A DNA stretch of 64,000 nucleotides from Elusimicrobiota bacterium (GTDB lineage: Bacteria > Elusimicrobiota > Elusimicrobia > F11), in the NCBI GenBank assembly GCA_022072025.1, contig JAJVIP010000026.1:1-64000 (forward strand), in the 5' to 3' direction. Position numbers and translations under genes: made by a program. Shown here one piece after another: positions 49,326 to 58,613 of this stretch; within the stretch, counting starts at the first letter, position 1, and each line of letters starts with the position of its first letter. The notes below the pieces were generated by a model. The model did no database searches, had not been told where the DNA came from, and was given only the letters and a program-made list of their open reading frames with translations.

Positions 49326-50026
49326 ATATGGATAAACAAGTGTTCCTTCTCGAAACGCACCTTCCGTGCTTGTGCGTACTTATCTGTCGGCAGGCGATAT
49401 CCAAGCGCCGCCACAACGGTGGCCGCTAGCCCTTTTTCCTTGAGTTCAAGAATGTCGTCGTAGCGAGCGGGATCGAAGCCCTCCATTGGGCAGGCGTCGA
49501 TTCCAAGGAGCGCCGCACTGGTAAGAAGATTACCTAACGCAATATAAACCTGATTACGCGCCCAAGCCGCGCGGCCCGCTTCATCCCGGCTCTGCACAAT
49601 TCCGCCAACGAGCATTTTCTGAAGCGGTGTAAGTGCTTCCAACGGAACCCCTTGCACCTCAGCGACACGCTGGACATGCGCATCGACATCGTCTGCGCTT
49701 AAGTTCGTTTTGGCGGCGAAAACAACCAAGTGCGATGCGTCGGTGATTTGTGCTTGCCCGTGGGACGCTGGCCGCAGTTTTGCGCGGACACCGGGATCAG
49801 TGACGACAACGAATCTCCACGGCTGCAATCCACCGCTGGAGGAGGTGAGGCGCAAGGCTTCTTCAAGAGCGACCCAGTTCTGCTCGCTTATCTTTCTTTT
49901 TGGATCAAACTGCTTGGTCGCATAACGCCAATTCAATTGGCGGATCAATTGATCCGCACGAACGGCGGTATTGATCGTCGTTCCGGTCATTTCTGCATTT
50001 TCGATTGCGTTCTCTATGGATAACAT
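49322..50026 (-). CDS. NAD(P)H-dependent nitroreductase (NfsB-like)
   Basis: FMN flavoprotein of 234 aa. Conserved features: RYATKQFDPKRKIS near residue 34, SSGGLQPWRFVVV near 62-74, the central AARNQVYIALGNLLTSAALLGIDACPMEGFDP block (near 155) and the C-terminal LGYRLPTDKYAQ..KVR. The start at ATG 50026 has GGGAGAGGAAAAC upstream. It reduces nitro compounds or quinones; the natural substrate is unknown. It follows the short ORF and UbiB-like gene on the same strand. Confidence 0.9.
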   Translation of the reverse strand: MLSIENAIENAEMTGTTINTAVRADQLIRQLNWRYATKQFDPKRKISEQNWVALEEALRLTSSSGGLQPWRFVVVTDPGVRAKLRPASHGQAQITDASHLVVFAAKTNLSADDVDAHVQRVAEVQGVPLEALTPLQKMLVGGIVQSRDEAGRAAWARNQVYIALGNLLTSAALLGIDACPMEGFDPARYDDILELKEKGLAATVVAALGYRLPTDKYAQARKVRFEKEHLFIHI

Positions 50027-50044
50027 TGTTTTCCTCTCCCGTTC

Positions 50045-50188
50045 CTAAATTAATTCTGGCAGTTCCGGGCGCTCTGCTTTCATAAACCACGGCTTGAGCG
50101 GCCAGAGCCAGTCAGGACAATTCTCAGACTCATAAAGGGCATGACGGTTGTCCCATTCCCAAAATATTTGTTCGATTTTCGAATTCAC
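50045..50188 (-). CDS. possible coupled microprotein after UbiB (47 aa)
   Basis: A GTG at 50188 overlaps the UbiB-like stop (GTGA) and opens a 47-codon frame rich in Trp (IFWEWDNRHALY, CPDWLWPLKPWF), ending 18 bases before the nitroreductase ATG. No strong ribosome site. It fills the gap exactly and could be real; not recognised. Confidence 0.35.
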   Translation of the reverse strand: MNSKIEQIFWEWDNRHALYESENCPDWLWPLKPWFMKAERPELPELI

Positions 50189-51855
50189 CTTTGACCACCG
50201 TCGAACTTTTCCGATCGTTGGATTCTCCGGAAGAGCCTCACGCCGATGAGGATTCCTAGTCCATAACCAATGACGCCAAAGAGCGACACCCCTCTGATCA
50301 AAGGGGGCGCTTTCATACTCCACAAAAGCGACGATCCTAAGAAAAGGGACGACGCAACCATTGCCAGCACCAGACGATTTACAACAGGATCAAGCCTCCG
50401 GTGGTCGAGGGGAACGCTCAAAGTCCCGGCGCTGATCCGTTCCAGCATGTCGCTGAGGTCGCGTGGCAACCGGTGCATGAATTGCATCCATGTTCGAGCT
50501 TCGCTTCGTGCGCGCTTCGTCATTTGTATCGGAGAGAATTGCCGGGACAAAGCCTTCTTGTAGTAGGGTTGAATCAAATCCATGAGGCTGAATCTTGGAT
50601 TCAAAAGTTGAGCGGTCCCTTCTAGCTCAATGAGCATACGGAGCAGCATGGAGACGGCGGGCGGAAGAACGATATCGTTGCGCCGAATGATTTCGATCAT
50701 GTAAGTGAGAGCCTGGCCGAGGCGAACTTCGTTAATCGACTGATCTCTATATTGTGCGAGGAACTCCGTCAAATCAGGGCGCAGCCTTTGCTTCGAGCCT
50801 TGGGCCGGCACTGATCCAAGGGACCACACGGCATTCGTCAAAGCCTCCGTGTCGGCTTCATGTAGAGCCAAGAGCACGTCCACCAGTTTTTCATGCAGTT
50901 CGTCATCCAGTCTCTGCACCATTCCGCAATCCAGAACTCCGACCCGATCTTCCTCGAGCAGCATGAGGTTCCCAGGATGGGGATCAGCGTGGAAGAATCC
51001 GTCGCGGAAAATCATTTCCAAGTACACCGTGGCGCCACGTCGCGCGAATTCATCAATGTTGGAAACATGGTTTTTGAGTTTGGCGGGGTGCGACACGAGA
51101 ATCCCGTTCATCCGTTCCATTGTTAGGACCCGTGGGCTTGAAAAGTCGGCCCATGATTGCGGAAACCGGACCGTGTCATCGCCCGCGAAATTTTCGCGGA
51201 ATGTTTCGAGGTTCCGCCGTTCACGTGAAAAATCAAGCTCGCCGCGCAGGGTCCTCGCGAATTGCGCGATGAGCGCCACGGGCCTGACCCGTTTTAACTC
51301 GGAGACATGCGCCTCGGCCAACGCGGCCAACTCCGCTAACAGGCTCAGATCCGCTTCAATGATTTCATCGATTCCGTTTTTCTGGACTTTGACGACGACT
51401 TTTTCGCCGCTGTGGAGCCGAGCGCGATGGACCTGCGCGATGGACGCGGAGGCAAACGGCTCAGGCTCGAAGTGGGCGAACAGATGATCCACGCTTTGTC
51501 CCAGCTCTTTTCTGATGATGGATTGAGCGGTTCTGGGCGAATCAGCGGGGGTTTGGTTCTGCAGCGAGCTGAGCTCCCGAGCAAGATCCTGTCCGACAAG
51601 ATCTGCCCGGGTGCTCAGCATTTGCCCCAGTTTAATGAACGTTGGTCCCAGCTCGGTCAGAGCCAGGCGAATCCGTTCATGAGGAGTAAGATCGGAGATC
51701 GGCTGGCCTTGGTCATTCGTCAGCCATTCTTTGACACGCTCGCCGGGAATTTTCCGCAGCCAGTCGGCTAAGCCGTATTTGACCATCACCGCGCCGATTT
51801 CCCCGGCGCGGTCGCTGTTCCGCTTCACCCGATCAATGACCTCTGACGGATTCAT
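50185..51855 (-). CDS. ABC1/UbiB-family atypical kinase
   Basis: Start set to ATG 51855, four bases after the HdeD stop; a longer frame to 51912 overlaps that gene. Family motifs: the KxGQ helix (LGPTFIKLGQMLSTRADL, about residues 69-86), the Ala-rich nucleotide loop (PFASASIAQVHRARL), VVVKVQKNG with the Lys, HADPHPGNLML with the catalytic Asp/Asn region and LDCGMVQRL instead of DFG. Two C-terminal membrane helices anchor it. Members support ubiquinone/isoprenoid quinone synthesis or lipid homeostasis. Length 556 aa is normal. Confidence 0.88.
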   Translation of the reverse strand: MNPSEVIDRVKRNSDRAGEIGAVMVKYGLADWLRKIPGERVKEWLTNDQGQPISDLTPHERIRLALTELGPTFIKLGQMLSTRADLVGQDLARELSSLQNQTPADSPRTAQSIIRKELGQSVDHLFAHFEPEPFASASIAQVHRARLHSGEKVVVKVQKNGIDEIIEADLSLLAELAALAEAHVSELKRVRPVALIAQFARTLRGELDFSRERRNLETFRENFAGDDTVRFPQSWADFSSPRVLTMERMNGILVSHPAKLKNHVSNIDEFARRGATVYLEMIFRDGFFHADPHPGNLMLLEEDRVGVLDCGMVQRLDDELHEKLVDVLLALHEADTEALTNAVWSLGSVPAQGSKQRLRPDLTEFLAQYRDQSINEVRLGQALTYMIEIIRRNDIVLPPAVSMLLRMLIELEGTAQLLNPRFSLMDLIQPYYKKALSRQFSPIQMTKRARSEARTWMQFMHRLPRDLSDMLERISAGTLSVPLDHRRLDPVVNRLVLAMVASSLFLGSSLLWSMKAPPLIRGVSLFGVIGYGLGILIGVRLFRRIQRSEKFDGGQR

Positions 51856-51859
51856 GACG

Positions 51860-52444
51860 CTATCTCGCGAACCGCGCCGATGAGGTCCCAATTCGGATGA
51901 GACTGAAACCACCGAAGATGAGATCCACGCCTAAGAGCGTGCCGACCGCCCAGGCTCCTGACAACGGCCACTGATAGCTGATCATCACGCCCAAGACAAC
52001 GGACATAATTCCATTAAAGAAGACCCAGCCCCAGCTTCGCAGCGGCCGCAACTGGAACGCGAAGACGGACCGGAGAATTCCTGTGGCGATAAAGTACGAC
52101 GCCAGCACCAAGGTCAAACCGGCGAGATTTGCGAGCGGATGTGCCAACATAACAACGCCTGTAATAGCCGCCAATACGCCGACCAACGCTTCCCACAGTC
52201 CTGATCCCCATCCTTTCGCCTGGAAAGAGAACGCCACCCACGTTACACCGGCCGCGATCATAAACAGGCCGACGATGGCCTGAACTGCGAGTCCCGAAGC
52301 CAAGGGCGCGGCAATCGATAACATTCCGAGGATCACAAGGACACCCCCAAGAATGGATACCGTTTTTCCCGCAGCCCGAATGGGCTCCAGAAGACTTTCG
52401 AGTTTAGTGGATCCTGATTCAAGAATACGATCCATGGTTTTCAT
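51860..52444 (-). CDS. HdeD-family membrane protein
   Basis: A 194-aa protein with six hydrophobic segments in three hairpins (VSILGGVLVILGMLSIAAPL, FMIAAGVTWVAF, LWEALVGVLAAITGVVMLAHPLAN and others), as in HdeD/DUF308 acid-resistance membrane proteins. First gene of a leftward unit with the UbiB-like gene. The promoter region about 150 bases upstream holds a TetR-type operator (52593). Envelope stress protection is inferred from the family. Confidence 0.85.
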   Translation of the reverse strand: MKTMDRILESGSTKLESLLEPIRAAGKTVSILGGVLVILGMLSIAAPLASGLAVQAIVGLFMIAAGVTWVAFSFQAKGWGSGLWEALVGVLAAITGVVMLAHPLANLAGLTLVLASYFIATGILRSVFAFQLRPLRSWGWVFFNGIMSVVLGVMISYQWPLSGAWAVGTLLGVDLIFGGFSLIRIGTSSARFAR

Positions 52445-52592
52445 TTTTCTGCCTCCCTGCCTGCCGAAAGCTCACTTTCCCGGTGTGTTGGGTTGTGGCG
52501 AGCAGGCTGTTGGGCCGAAATGGTCAGACCATTCCTTGTTGATCCTATATTTCGGCTCAAAGCTGTTATATGAGCGCTGTCATAGACGTAAA

Positions 52593-52619
52593 TCAGTAAA
52601 CACTGAGTAATTAGTCAAA
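52593..52619 (-). promoter_or_regulatory. TetR-type operator within the hdeD-ubiB promoter
   Basis: On the minus strand TTGACT (52619-52614), 17 bases, TGATTT (52596-52591). The spacer holds ACTCAGTGTTTACTGATT, matching 15 of 18 positions of the operator abutting the tetR start (53308-53327). Repression of hdeD-ubiB by that TetR protein is predicted. The 52445-52592 interval carries only the leader. Confidence 0.55.
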
Positions 52620-52623
52620 AAAA

Positions 52624-53307
52624 TTAGCCTGCCAGTAAAGCCAACGCTTTTGGGTTGTAATGGCGCTGGATCGCCTCCTCGCTGAGACCCAGCCCCCGCA
52701 GTCCAAACCGTACTAGGACTTCAATTAATTGCTCCCGATCCATTCCAAAATCCACGACAGGAGGTTTCGGAAGAAGCCACGGCTTAACGCCAGCCACAAC
52801 GGCTTCCACAAGCAAGCCCGCCACCTTAGTGGAATCATAATTCTTGGGAAGATCGCCGGCCGAAGCAGCCGCCTCAACGCATTTCTGAAACTTCGCCTGA
52901 ATCGTCGCAATTGCTTGTTTGCGCACAAAACGGATAAATTTCCCATCGCTCGCCATGCTCCGAAGCGACAATCGGATGTAATCGTCGCGCTCAGGCGAGT
53001 CCGCCAGAAATTGGCTCATGAAGAAATGGGTCAAAAGGACTAGCGTTGATGTGGAAGGTTCCAAAGAAATGATTCGGCGACCTGCTCCGATGACTTCATC
53101 TGAGAATGATTTGAGGGCTGCTTCAAAAAGCGCTTCCTTGCTGGGAAAATGCAAATAGAGGAGGCGCTCCGAAACTCCGGCTCGGCGCGCGAGATCTGCA
53201 GTGCGAGCGCCCTCTAATCCTGACTGGGCAAATAGTTCTCGCGCCGTTTTCAAAATCAGGCGGCGCCGCTCTTCATTCGATATCCGGGTTCGCTTTATCG
53301 TCTTCAT
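52624..53307 (-). CDS. TetR-family transcription regulator
   Basis: Start at ATG 53307 (MKTIKRTRISNEERRRLIL); the frame is open to 53388 but a perfect operator abuts this ATG. HTH: GLEGARTADLARRAGVSERLLYLHFPSKEALFEAALK (about residues 30-66, typical). The C-terminal ligand domain is of AcrR type. Length 227 aa. It sits upstream of and in the same direction as hdeD-ubiB. The two matching operators suggest autorepression and control of that unit. Ligand unknown. Confidence 0.88.
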   Translation of the reverse strand: MKTIKRTRISNEERRRLILKTARELFAQSGLEGARTADLARRAGVSERLLYLHFPSKEALFEAALKSFSDEVIGAGRRIISLEPSTSTLVLLTHFFMSQFLADSPERDDYIRLSLRSMASDGKFIRFVRKQAIATIQAKFQKCVEAAASAGDLPKNYDSTKVAGLLVEAVVAGVKPWLLPKPPVVDFGMDREQLIEVLVRFGLRGLGLSEEAIQRHYNPKALALLAG

Positions 53308-53327
53308 AACTAAGTGTATACTGAGTT
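53308..53327. promoter_or_regulatory. TetR-type operator at the tetR start
   Basis: AACTAAGTGTATACTGAGTT, a near-perfect 20-base palindrome directly adjoining the tetR ATG (53307). Binding would block initiation or elongation of its own transcript. A related site lies at 52593-52610. Confidence 0.65.
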
Positions 53328-53487
53328 GTGATTCGCGTGTCAAGAAAAAAATTAACCAATTGAACCGGCTCGTGATGCCGTCTTTCATGCTGGGAACAAT
53401 TTAAGGAACGTGAGAGCCGACATTTGTTTCCATATCGTACCCGTGCCACTACCGAACCGCGAGAGTCGCAACAGTCTGGCATGAAAA

Positions 53488-53669
53488 ATTGCCATCATGT
53501 AACTGCACCGTCGAATTCTGAGTCAAAGATAGTGACACATTCCGAATCAGGGAGCCAAAGTGTATGGCAGAATGTATGGCAACGATTCGAAAAATGTTCG
53601 AAAACGTATGAAAATCAAATACTCTTATTTTAGTTATAGTCCGTGGGACTGTATATCTATGATTCCACG
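53488..53669 (+). repeat. interspersed repeat copy B, upstream module plus hairpin core
   Basis: Begins ATTGCCATCATGTAACTGCA and matches copy C (56944-57125) nearly throughout, including TGTATGGCAGAA followed directly by TGTATGGCAACG and GATTCGAAAA. It ends in the core hairpin CGTGGGA (53642-53648) / TTCCACG (53663-53669), 14-nt loop. The 53328-54166 interval holds repeats and no supported gene. Confidence 0.75.
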
Positions 53670-53706
53670 TCCAAATCCGTGACAGTCACACCTTAAAGCC
53701 TAAGCC

Positions 53707-53988
53707 GAAAATCTCACCGAAAATTCTCTCCTCTCTCAAAGCTGTAATTTCTCCGTCGGAAAATCGCTTCGCATAGAAAAAACGCCCCCATTCGTGAGCC
53801 GCTTGATGGCAGATTTCCATGTGCACTTTTTGATGGCAGTTTTTATTTGATGGCAACGCTCGACGGAAACGGTGCAGTAACAGAATTGAGCCCAAGTTTG
53901 GGGGATTCAAGCGCCTCTTAGATGGCCTGTATGGCAATTTGTATGGCGGCCGGTTCCAATCTGCCAGCGTTCTTGTATGGCAGTTCGG
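53707..53988 (+). repeat. interspersed repeat copy B, downstream module
   Basis: Counterpart of 48791-49071. On the minus strand it can be read as a peptide similar to the C-terminal part of the 48927 frame, but with an in-frame stop, so it does not encode a protein here. Confidence 0.7.
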
Positions 53989-54166
53989 AAATGATGGCAT
54001 AGGTGTATGGCATTGGTGGGGGCAAGAAGTTTTCTTGACATTAATTATGTCGCTGTAACAGAGGAAGGAGTAAAATCAACTCTATTCTGTACATGAAATC
54101 CTGCCATGGCTAAATGAAGCATGAAGTATTTCCCAGTACTGACTAAAAATCAATTAGGAGTATGTC

Positions 54167-56128
54167 ATGAAAAATAAACTTATTGTTGCAACTGCTGTTT
54201 TCTGCCTGCTTTCAGGTATCAATGCGGCGGAAACGGCAAAGCCGGCAACGCCGGCGACCAAGACGGCCAATGCCCAGCTTCTTCAAGTTTTGCCATTTTC
54301 AGATAAAACCTCGTTTGAGATGGCACACAAAGGGTTCATTGCACCACTGCCATCAGCCATGATTAAGGGCAAAGAAGGAAATCTCATTTGGGACCCCACC
54401 AAATACGCATTTATTAAAGAAAGTGACGCGGCTCCCGACACGGTCAACCCTAGCTTATGGCACCAATCTCAGCTGATCAATATCGCCGGTCTCTTTCAAG
54501 TAACCGATGGGATTTATCAGGTACGCAACCAAGACCTTTCTAACATGACCATTGTGGAAGGGAAAAAGGGGATCACGATTTTTGACCCTTTGATTTCTGT
54601 TGAAACGGCCAAAGCCGCACTGGATCTTTATTACGCGCATCGGCCCAAAAAACCTGTGGTAGCCGTCGTTTACACGCACAGTCACGTCGATCACTTTGGC
54701 GGTGTTCGCGGCGTCGTCGATGAAGCCGATGTAAAGTCCAAAAAAGTCGCCATTTACGCGCCAGCTGGATTCATGGAAGCGTCGGTGGCCGAAAACGTGA
54801 TGGCGGGAAATGCGATGAGCCGCCGCGCCAGCTACATGTATGGAAACCTTTTGCCGCCAAGCCCGAAGGGTCAAGTCGGCGCCGGACTCGGCACCACGAC
54901 TTCGGCTGGAACGGTGACTCTGATTCCGCCGACCGATATCATCAACAAAACGGGCGAGACGCGCGTGATTGATGGGTTGACCTATGAATTCTTGATGGCC
55001 CCCGGCAGCGAAGCTCCTTCGGAGTTTCTTTTCTACATCAAAGAGAAAAAAGCCATTAACGCCGCCGAAGACGCGACGCACACGCTGCACAACACCTACT
55101 CGTTGCGTGGCGCGAAAATTCGCGATCCGTTGGCCTGGTCCAAATATTTGAATCAAGCATTGAAAATGTGGGGTGGCGAAGCCCAAGTGATGTATGCGAT
55201 GCACCATTGGCCTGTGTTTGGGAACGACGCCGTCGTAAAACATCTCGGAATGCAACGCGATATGTACCGCTATATTAATGATGAAACGTTGCGTTTGGCC
55301 AACCATGGTTTCACGAAGGATGAGATCGCGGAACAAATTCAGTTACCAAAGGCAATCGCCTCTGAATTTTCAAATCGCGGGTATTACGGATCCCTCAACC
55401 ACAACGTAAAAGCCACATATGTGCTGTATTTGGGCTGGTTTATTGGAAACCCTGCCACCTTGCATCCACTGCCGCCGGTGGAATCCTCGAAACGCTATAT
55501 GGAAATGATGGGCGGCATGAACGCGTTGTTGAAAAAAGCGAAACAGTATTACTCAAATGGAGATTTTCGTTGGGTCGCCGAGGTGGTCAATCACGCTGTT
55601 TTTGCCGACCCCAGCAATCAAGAGGCCAAGAATCTTCAGGCCGATGCGCTTGAGCAATTGGGATATCAGGCCGAGAGCGGTCCGTGGCGCAACTTTTATC
55701 TAACAGGGGCGAAAGAATTAAGGGAAGGCGTTGCCAAGCTTCCCGTTCCGAACACCGCCAGCCCGGATATCGTACGGGCGATGGATTTGGATTTGTTCTT
55801 TGACTTTTTGGCCATGCGTCTTAATGGTCCCAAGGCCGATGGAAAACGAATTGTTTTGAATTTCGACTTCACGGACTTGAAGCAAAAATATGTCCTCGAA
55901 ATGGTCAATGGGGTTTTGAACCATACGGAGGGATTGCAAGCCAAAGACGCCGATGCGGCCATTTCATTGAGCCGAGATACACTTAATAAAATCGTGCTCA
56001 AACAGACCACCTTGAAAGATGCCATGGGTGATGGCCAGGTTAAAGTGTCGGGTAAGGAAAGCAAACTGGAAGAGCTGCTGTCTTATCTTGACAGTTTTGA
56101 GTTCTGGTTTGACATCGTTACGCCATAA
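54167..56128 (+). CDS. exported metallo-beta-lactamase-type alkylsulfatase
   Basis: A 653-aa enzyme of the SdsA1/YjcS family that hydrolyses primary alkyl sulfates to alcohol and sulfate. Signal peptide about residues 1-21. The zinc site [13 protein letters not shown] is near 171-183, with [20 protein letters not shown] near 304-323 and [13 protein letters not shown] near 343; the C-terminal 120 residues form the SCP2-like domain that binds the alkyl chain. AATTAGGAGTATGTC precedes the ATG; a TTGACA lies at 54035. The gene directly follows repeat copy B. Confidence 0.9.
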   Translation: MKNKLIVATAVFCLLSGINAAETAKPATPATKTANAQLLQVLPFSDKTSFEMAHKGFIAPLPSAMIKGKEGNLIWDPTKYAFIKESDAAPDTVNPSLWHQSQLINIAGLFQVTDGIYQVRNQDLSNMTIVEGKKGITIFDPLISVETAKAALDLYYAHRPKKPVVAVVYTHSHVDHFGGVRGVVDEADVKSKKVAIYAPAGFMEASVAENVMAGNAMSRRASYMYGNLLPPSPKGQVGAGLGTTTSAGTVTLIPPTDIINKTGETRVIDGLTYEFLMAPGSEAPSEFLFYIKEKKAINAAEDATHTLHNTYSLRGAKIRDPLAWSKYLNQALKMWGGEAQVMYAMHHWPVFGNDAVVKHLGMQRDMYRYINDETLRLANHGFTKDEIAEQIQLPKAIASEFSNRGYYGSLNHNVKATYVLYLGWFIGNPATLHPLPPVESSKRYMEMMGGMNALLKKAKQYYSNGDFRWVAEVVNHAVFADPSNQEAKNLQADALEQLGYQAESGPWRNFYLTGAKELREGVAKLPVPNTASPDIVRAMDLDLFFDFLAMRLNGPKADGKRIVLNFDFTDLKQKYVLEMVNGVLNHTEGLQAKDADAAISLSRDTLNKIVLKQTTLKDAMGDGQVKVSGKESKLEELLSYLDSFEFWFDIVTP

Positions 56129-56129
56129 C

Positions 56130-56906
56130 ATGAAGAAACTTCTATGTGGCGCACTCCTCATTTTGGGAGTGTGCGCGGGTTCTCAGGCTTGGGCGGAGGA
56201 TGCCGCCCAAGCCAATAATCCGTTGGCGAACATGGTGGCGTTTAACGTTCAGCAATATTTCATCGGAGAATTGACAGAGTCCGACGATTCAGCGAACCAA
56301 TTCTGGCTTCGCTACGCACAACCGTTCAAAGCGCTTGAAAGCAATTGGTTGCTAAGAGCATCTTTACCCATCAACAGTTTCCCAACGGGTCCCAATGAAA
56401 CGGAAACAGGAATCAGTGACTTGAATCTGTTTACGTCTTATCTGTTCGACACCGGCAATCCGGCGGTTAGTTTTGGTTTTGGCCCGCAAGTGACTCTACC
56501 CACCGCGTTTAAAAACGAATTGGGTTCTGAAAAATGGTCGGCGGGTTTGGTGAACGTGTTGTTCAACGCCGAGTCCAAAGTAATTCAGTACGGATATCTG
56601 CTCACTTGGCAAGCGAGTTTTGCGGGCGATGAAGATCGATCCGATGTTAACATCGGCGCTCTGCAGCCATTTGTTTTTTATCAGCTTGGGAAAGGGCGTT
56701 ATTTGCGGGCGGCGCCAATTTGGGCGTACAACTTTGACGACGACGGCTACAGCGTTCCAGTGGGTGTTGGATTCGGGCAAGTGATTCCGGCCGGAAAAAC
56801 GGTTTTCAATGCGTTTATTGAACCTCAAGTGTCGATTGCCGACCGCGGCCCTGGACAACCGCAGTGGCAACTTTTCCTTGGATTCAATATGCAGTTTAAG
56901 GAATAG
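56130..56906 (+). CDS. outer membrane beta-barrel protein (258 aa)
   Basis: Start at ATG 56130, two bases after the alkylsulfatase stop. Signal peptide about residues 1-21 ([19 protein letters not shown]). The remainder alternates hydrophobic and polar residues in strands and ends [12 protein letters not shown], like small outer-membrane channel or phenol-degradation MetA-type proteins. Possibly admits the alkyl sulfate substrate; that is inferred only from co-transcription. Confidence 0.6.
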   Translation: MKKLLCGALLILGVCAGSQAWAEDAAQANNPLANMVAFNVQQYFIGELTESDDSANQFWLRYAQPFKALESNWLLRASLPINSFPTGPNETETGISDLNLFTSYLFDTGNPAVSFGFGPQVTLPTAFKNELGSEKWSAGLVNVLFNAESKVIQYGYLLTWQASFAGDEDRSDVNIGALQPFVFYQLGKGRYLRAAPIWAYNFDDDGYSVPVGVGFGQVIPAGKTVFNAFIEPQVSIADRGPGQPQWQLFLGFNMQFKE

Positions 56907-56943
56907 GTATTACTGTGATGCCCCTGGAAATGTCGCGTTCCGA

Positions 56944-57125
56944 ATTGCCATCATGTAACTGCACCATCAAATTCTAGGTCAAAGGTAGTGACACATACCG
57001 AAGTGGGGAGCCGAACTGTATGGCAGAATGTATGGCAACGATTCGAAAATCGCGTGAAAACGTATGAAAATCAGACACTCTTATTTTGATTATAGTCCGT
57101 GGGACGCAATCTCTATGATCCCCCG
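56944..57125 (+). repeat. interspersed repeat copy C with hairpin core
   Basis: Same module as copy B. The core hairpin is CGTGGGA (57098-57104) / TCCCCCG (57119-57125) with a 14-nt loop; the change on the right arm keeps six of seven pairs, turning a GU into a GC. The rest of 57126-57531 has no gene but carries further TGTATGGGA and GATGGCAGAATG pieces. Confidence 0.7.
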
Positions 57126-57531
57126 TCCGCAGTGAGTGCTATTGCAGTTCGAGCCAGAAAAATCCCGAATCACCCGCCGTTAAAGACGCACCTCACAAAC
57201 CTAATTCTCTCGCCTGAAATCGTAAATGCCGTCGGAAATACGCAAGCCACGAGCGGCGTGGGTAAAGGAGTTTTTTCCGAAAAACTGCCCAAATTTATGC
57301 TCTGCAATAGTTCCAAACTGCAGTTGCCCGGGACGAGCAAGAAGACCGCAGTTGTTAGCAAGAGTGAGCACAAATGTATGGGAAAAATTCTGAAGTTGCC
57401 AGCACAACAGGCCGATTCTTTCGAAAGTGATGGCAGAATGTATGGGAAAGCTAGATGCAATGGCAGCTGAGATGCAATATTTAATCGTGTATATGCAACA
57501 GGTACAACTATAAGAAGGTGGTGTTCCTATC

Positions 57532-58452
57532 ATGAAAATCAAATCTTACGTATTCCTGACAATTCTCTTCATGTCGCCGATACTCCAGGCACAAGACTCT
57601 TTTGATTGGTCATCGAATACCTTCTATGGGATGGGAGAATACTTTGCTCTTCGTCCTGACTCCAAGATAAAAAAAGGAGACGCACTTTTGATTTTGGGGC
57701 GTTCTTCCAATCCCAACCCTAGGGCTCAAGTGGTGGAGGTTCTTGATTCAGCTCCTGCCAAAAAAATATTTGAGGAGAAAGGGTTCGACGGTGTTTATAA
57801 CGATAAACCGCTTTATCAAGAAATTGGGTGGTATTGGTCTTTCAAAGGCCCAAATGAGCCTAAGAGAGTTGCGCGTATGTCCTCCGACGGTGCTTTTGCC
57901 ATCGCCGGAGTAGGTCCAGATGCCCTTCTTTTAGAATGCCCCGGAAAAACGTACGGATCTCCCATCCCCACATTGCCGAGTTCGGAAGCGGAAAGTATTC
58001 TGAAGAAGATAAAACCGGTCATTGGAAACAAAAATTGTCTGGGCAAGTCATCGATTCTGAAAGGAATCCGATACGGACCAGTAAGAGATCATGAAATTGT
58101 TGAATTGATGATCGGGAACCCAACTTATTTGGAGGATCCGACCGAGGAAGGTTCAACGATGGCCTCAATTGACATTTGTCAGGTCCTGGTAGTGGACGGG
58201 GCACTCTTGCGAATTCAGGAATTAAAAAGAAGTTCAAGCGAAGAAGAGCGCGTGGACAGTGGTCCCCCGACTTTAAACGACGATTGGTGGTACGCGACTT
58301 CTGATCAGACTCTTGGCTATTTGAGTTTGGATGGCGGGAAGAGTTGGAAAAGGGCCATTCAAAATAATGGGTTTGAAGGAATTGTCTATCGTATCGAGGA
58401 TGCCAAAGATGGAAAAGAGGTCTTTTCCGCCTATCATTACACACCACATTAA
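57532..58452 (+). CDS. secreted protein of unknown function (306 aa)
   Basis: Signal peptide about residues 1-20 (MKIKSYVFLTILFMSPILQA), then a soluble alpha/beta protein with several Trp-rich turns (IGWYWSFKG, NDDWWYATSDQT) and two Cys pairs. GGTGGTGTTCCTATC precedes the ATG; no strong ribosome site. No motif is recognised. It stands alone between repeat copy C and the nuclease gene. Confidence 0.55.
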   Translation: MKIKSYVFLTILFMSPILQAQDSFDWSSNTFYGMGEYFALRPDSKIKKGDALLILGRSSNPNPRAQVVEVLDSAPAKKIFEEKGFDGVYNDKPLYQEIGWYWSFKGPNEPKRVARMSSDGAFAIAGVGPDALLLECPGKTYGSPIPTLPSSEAESILKKIKPVIGNKNCLGKSSILKGIRYGPVRDHEIVELMIGNPTYLEDPTEEGSTMASIDICQVLVVDGALLRIQELKRSSSEEERVDSGPPTLNDDWWYATSDQTLGYLSLDGGKSWKRAIQNNGFEGIVYRIEDAKDGKEVFSAYHYTPH

Positions 58453-58613
58453 AAGGTTGGTACTCCAACACCATTCCCTTCTGGGCAATTCTGCCTGAAA
58501 AGGCAATAATACAGTCAGATCATCCCTCCCTCAAGGGTGTCATCCCAAGAAACAATAAATTACATCCCCTCCGTAAAACTTGCGCCACTTGTGCGAGAAA
58601 TTAGGAGGCAGAA

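Noticed and set aside
48931-49335. 134-codon plus-strand ORF opposite the nitroreductase-coupled frame
   Set aside because: No ribosome site, overlaps repeat module and is open on both strands; composition unlike a protein.
54455-55336. 293-codon minus-strand ORF in the alkylsulfatase gene
   Set aside because: The plus strand carries clear metallo-hydrolase motifs; the antisense frame is a codon-bias artefact.
48611-57125. Integron attC interpretation of the mosaic repeats
   Set aside because: No paired RYYYAAC/GTTRRRY ends found and no IntI in the window; left open as a different system.
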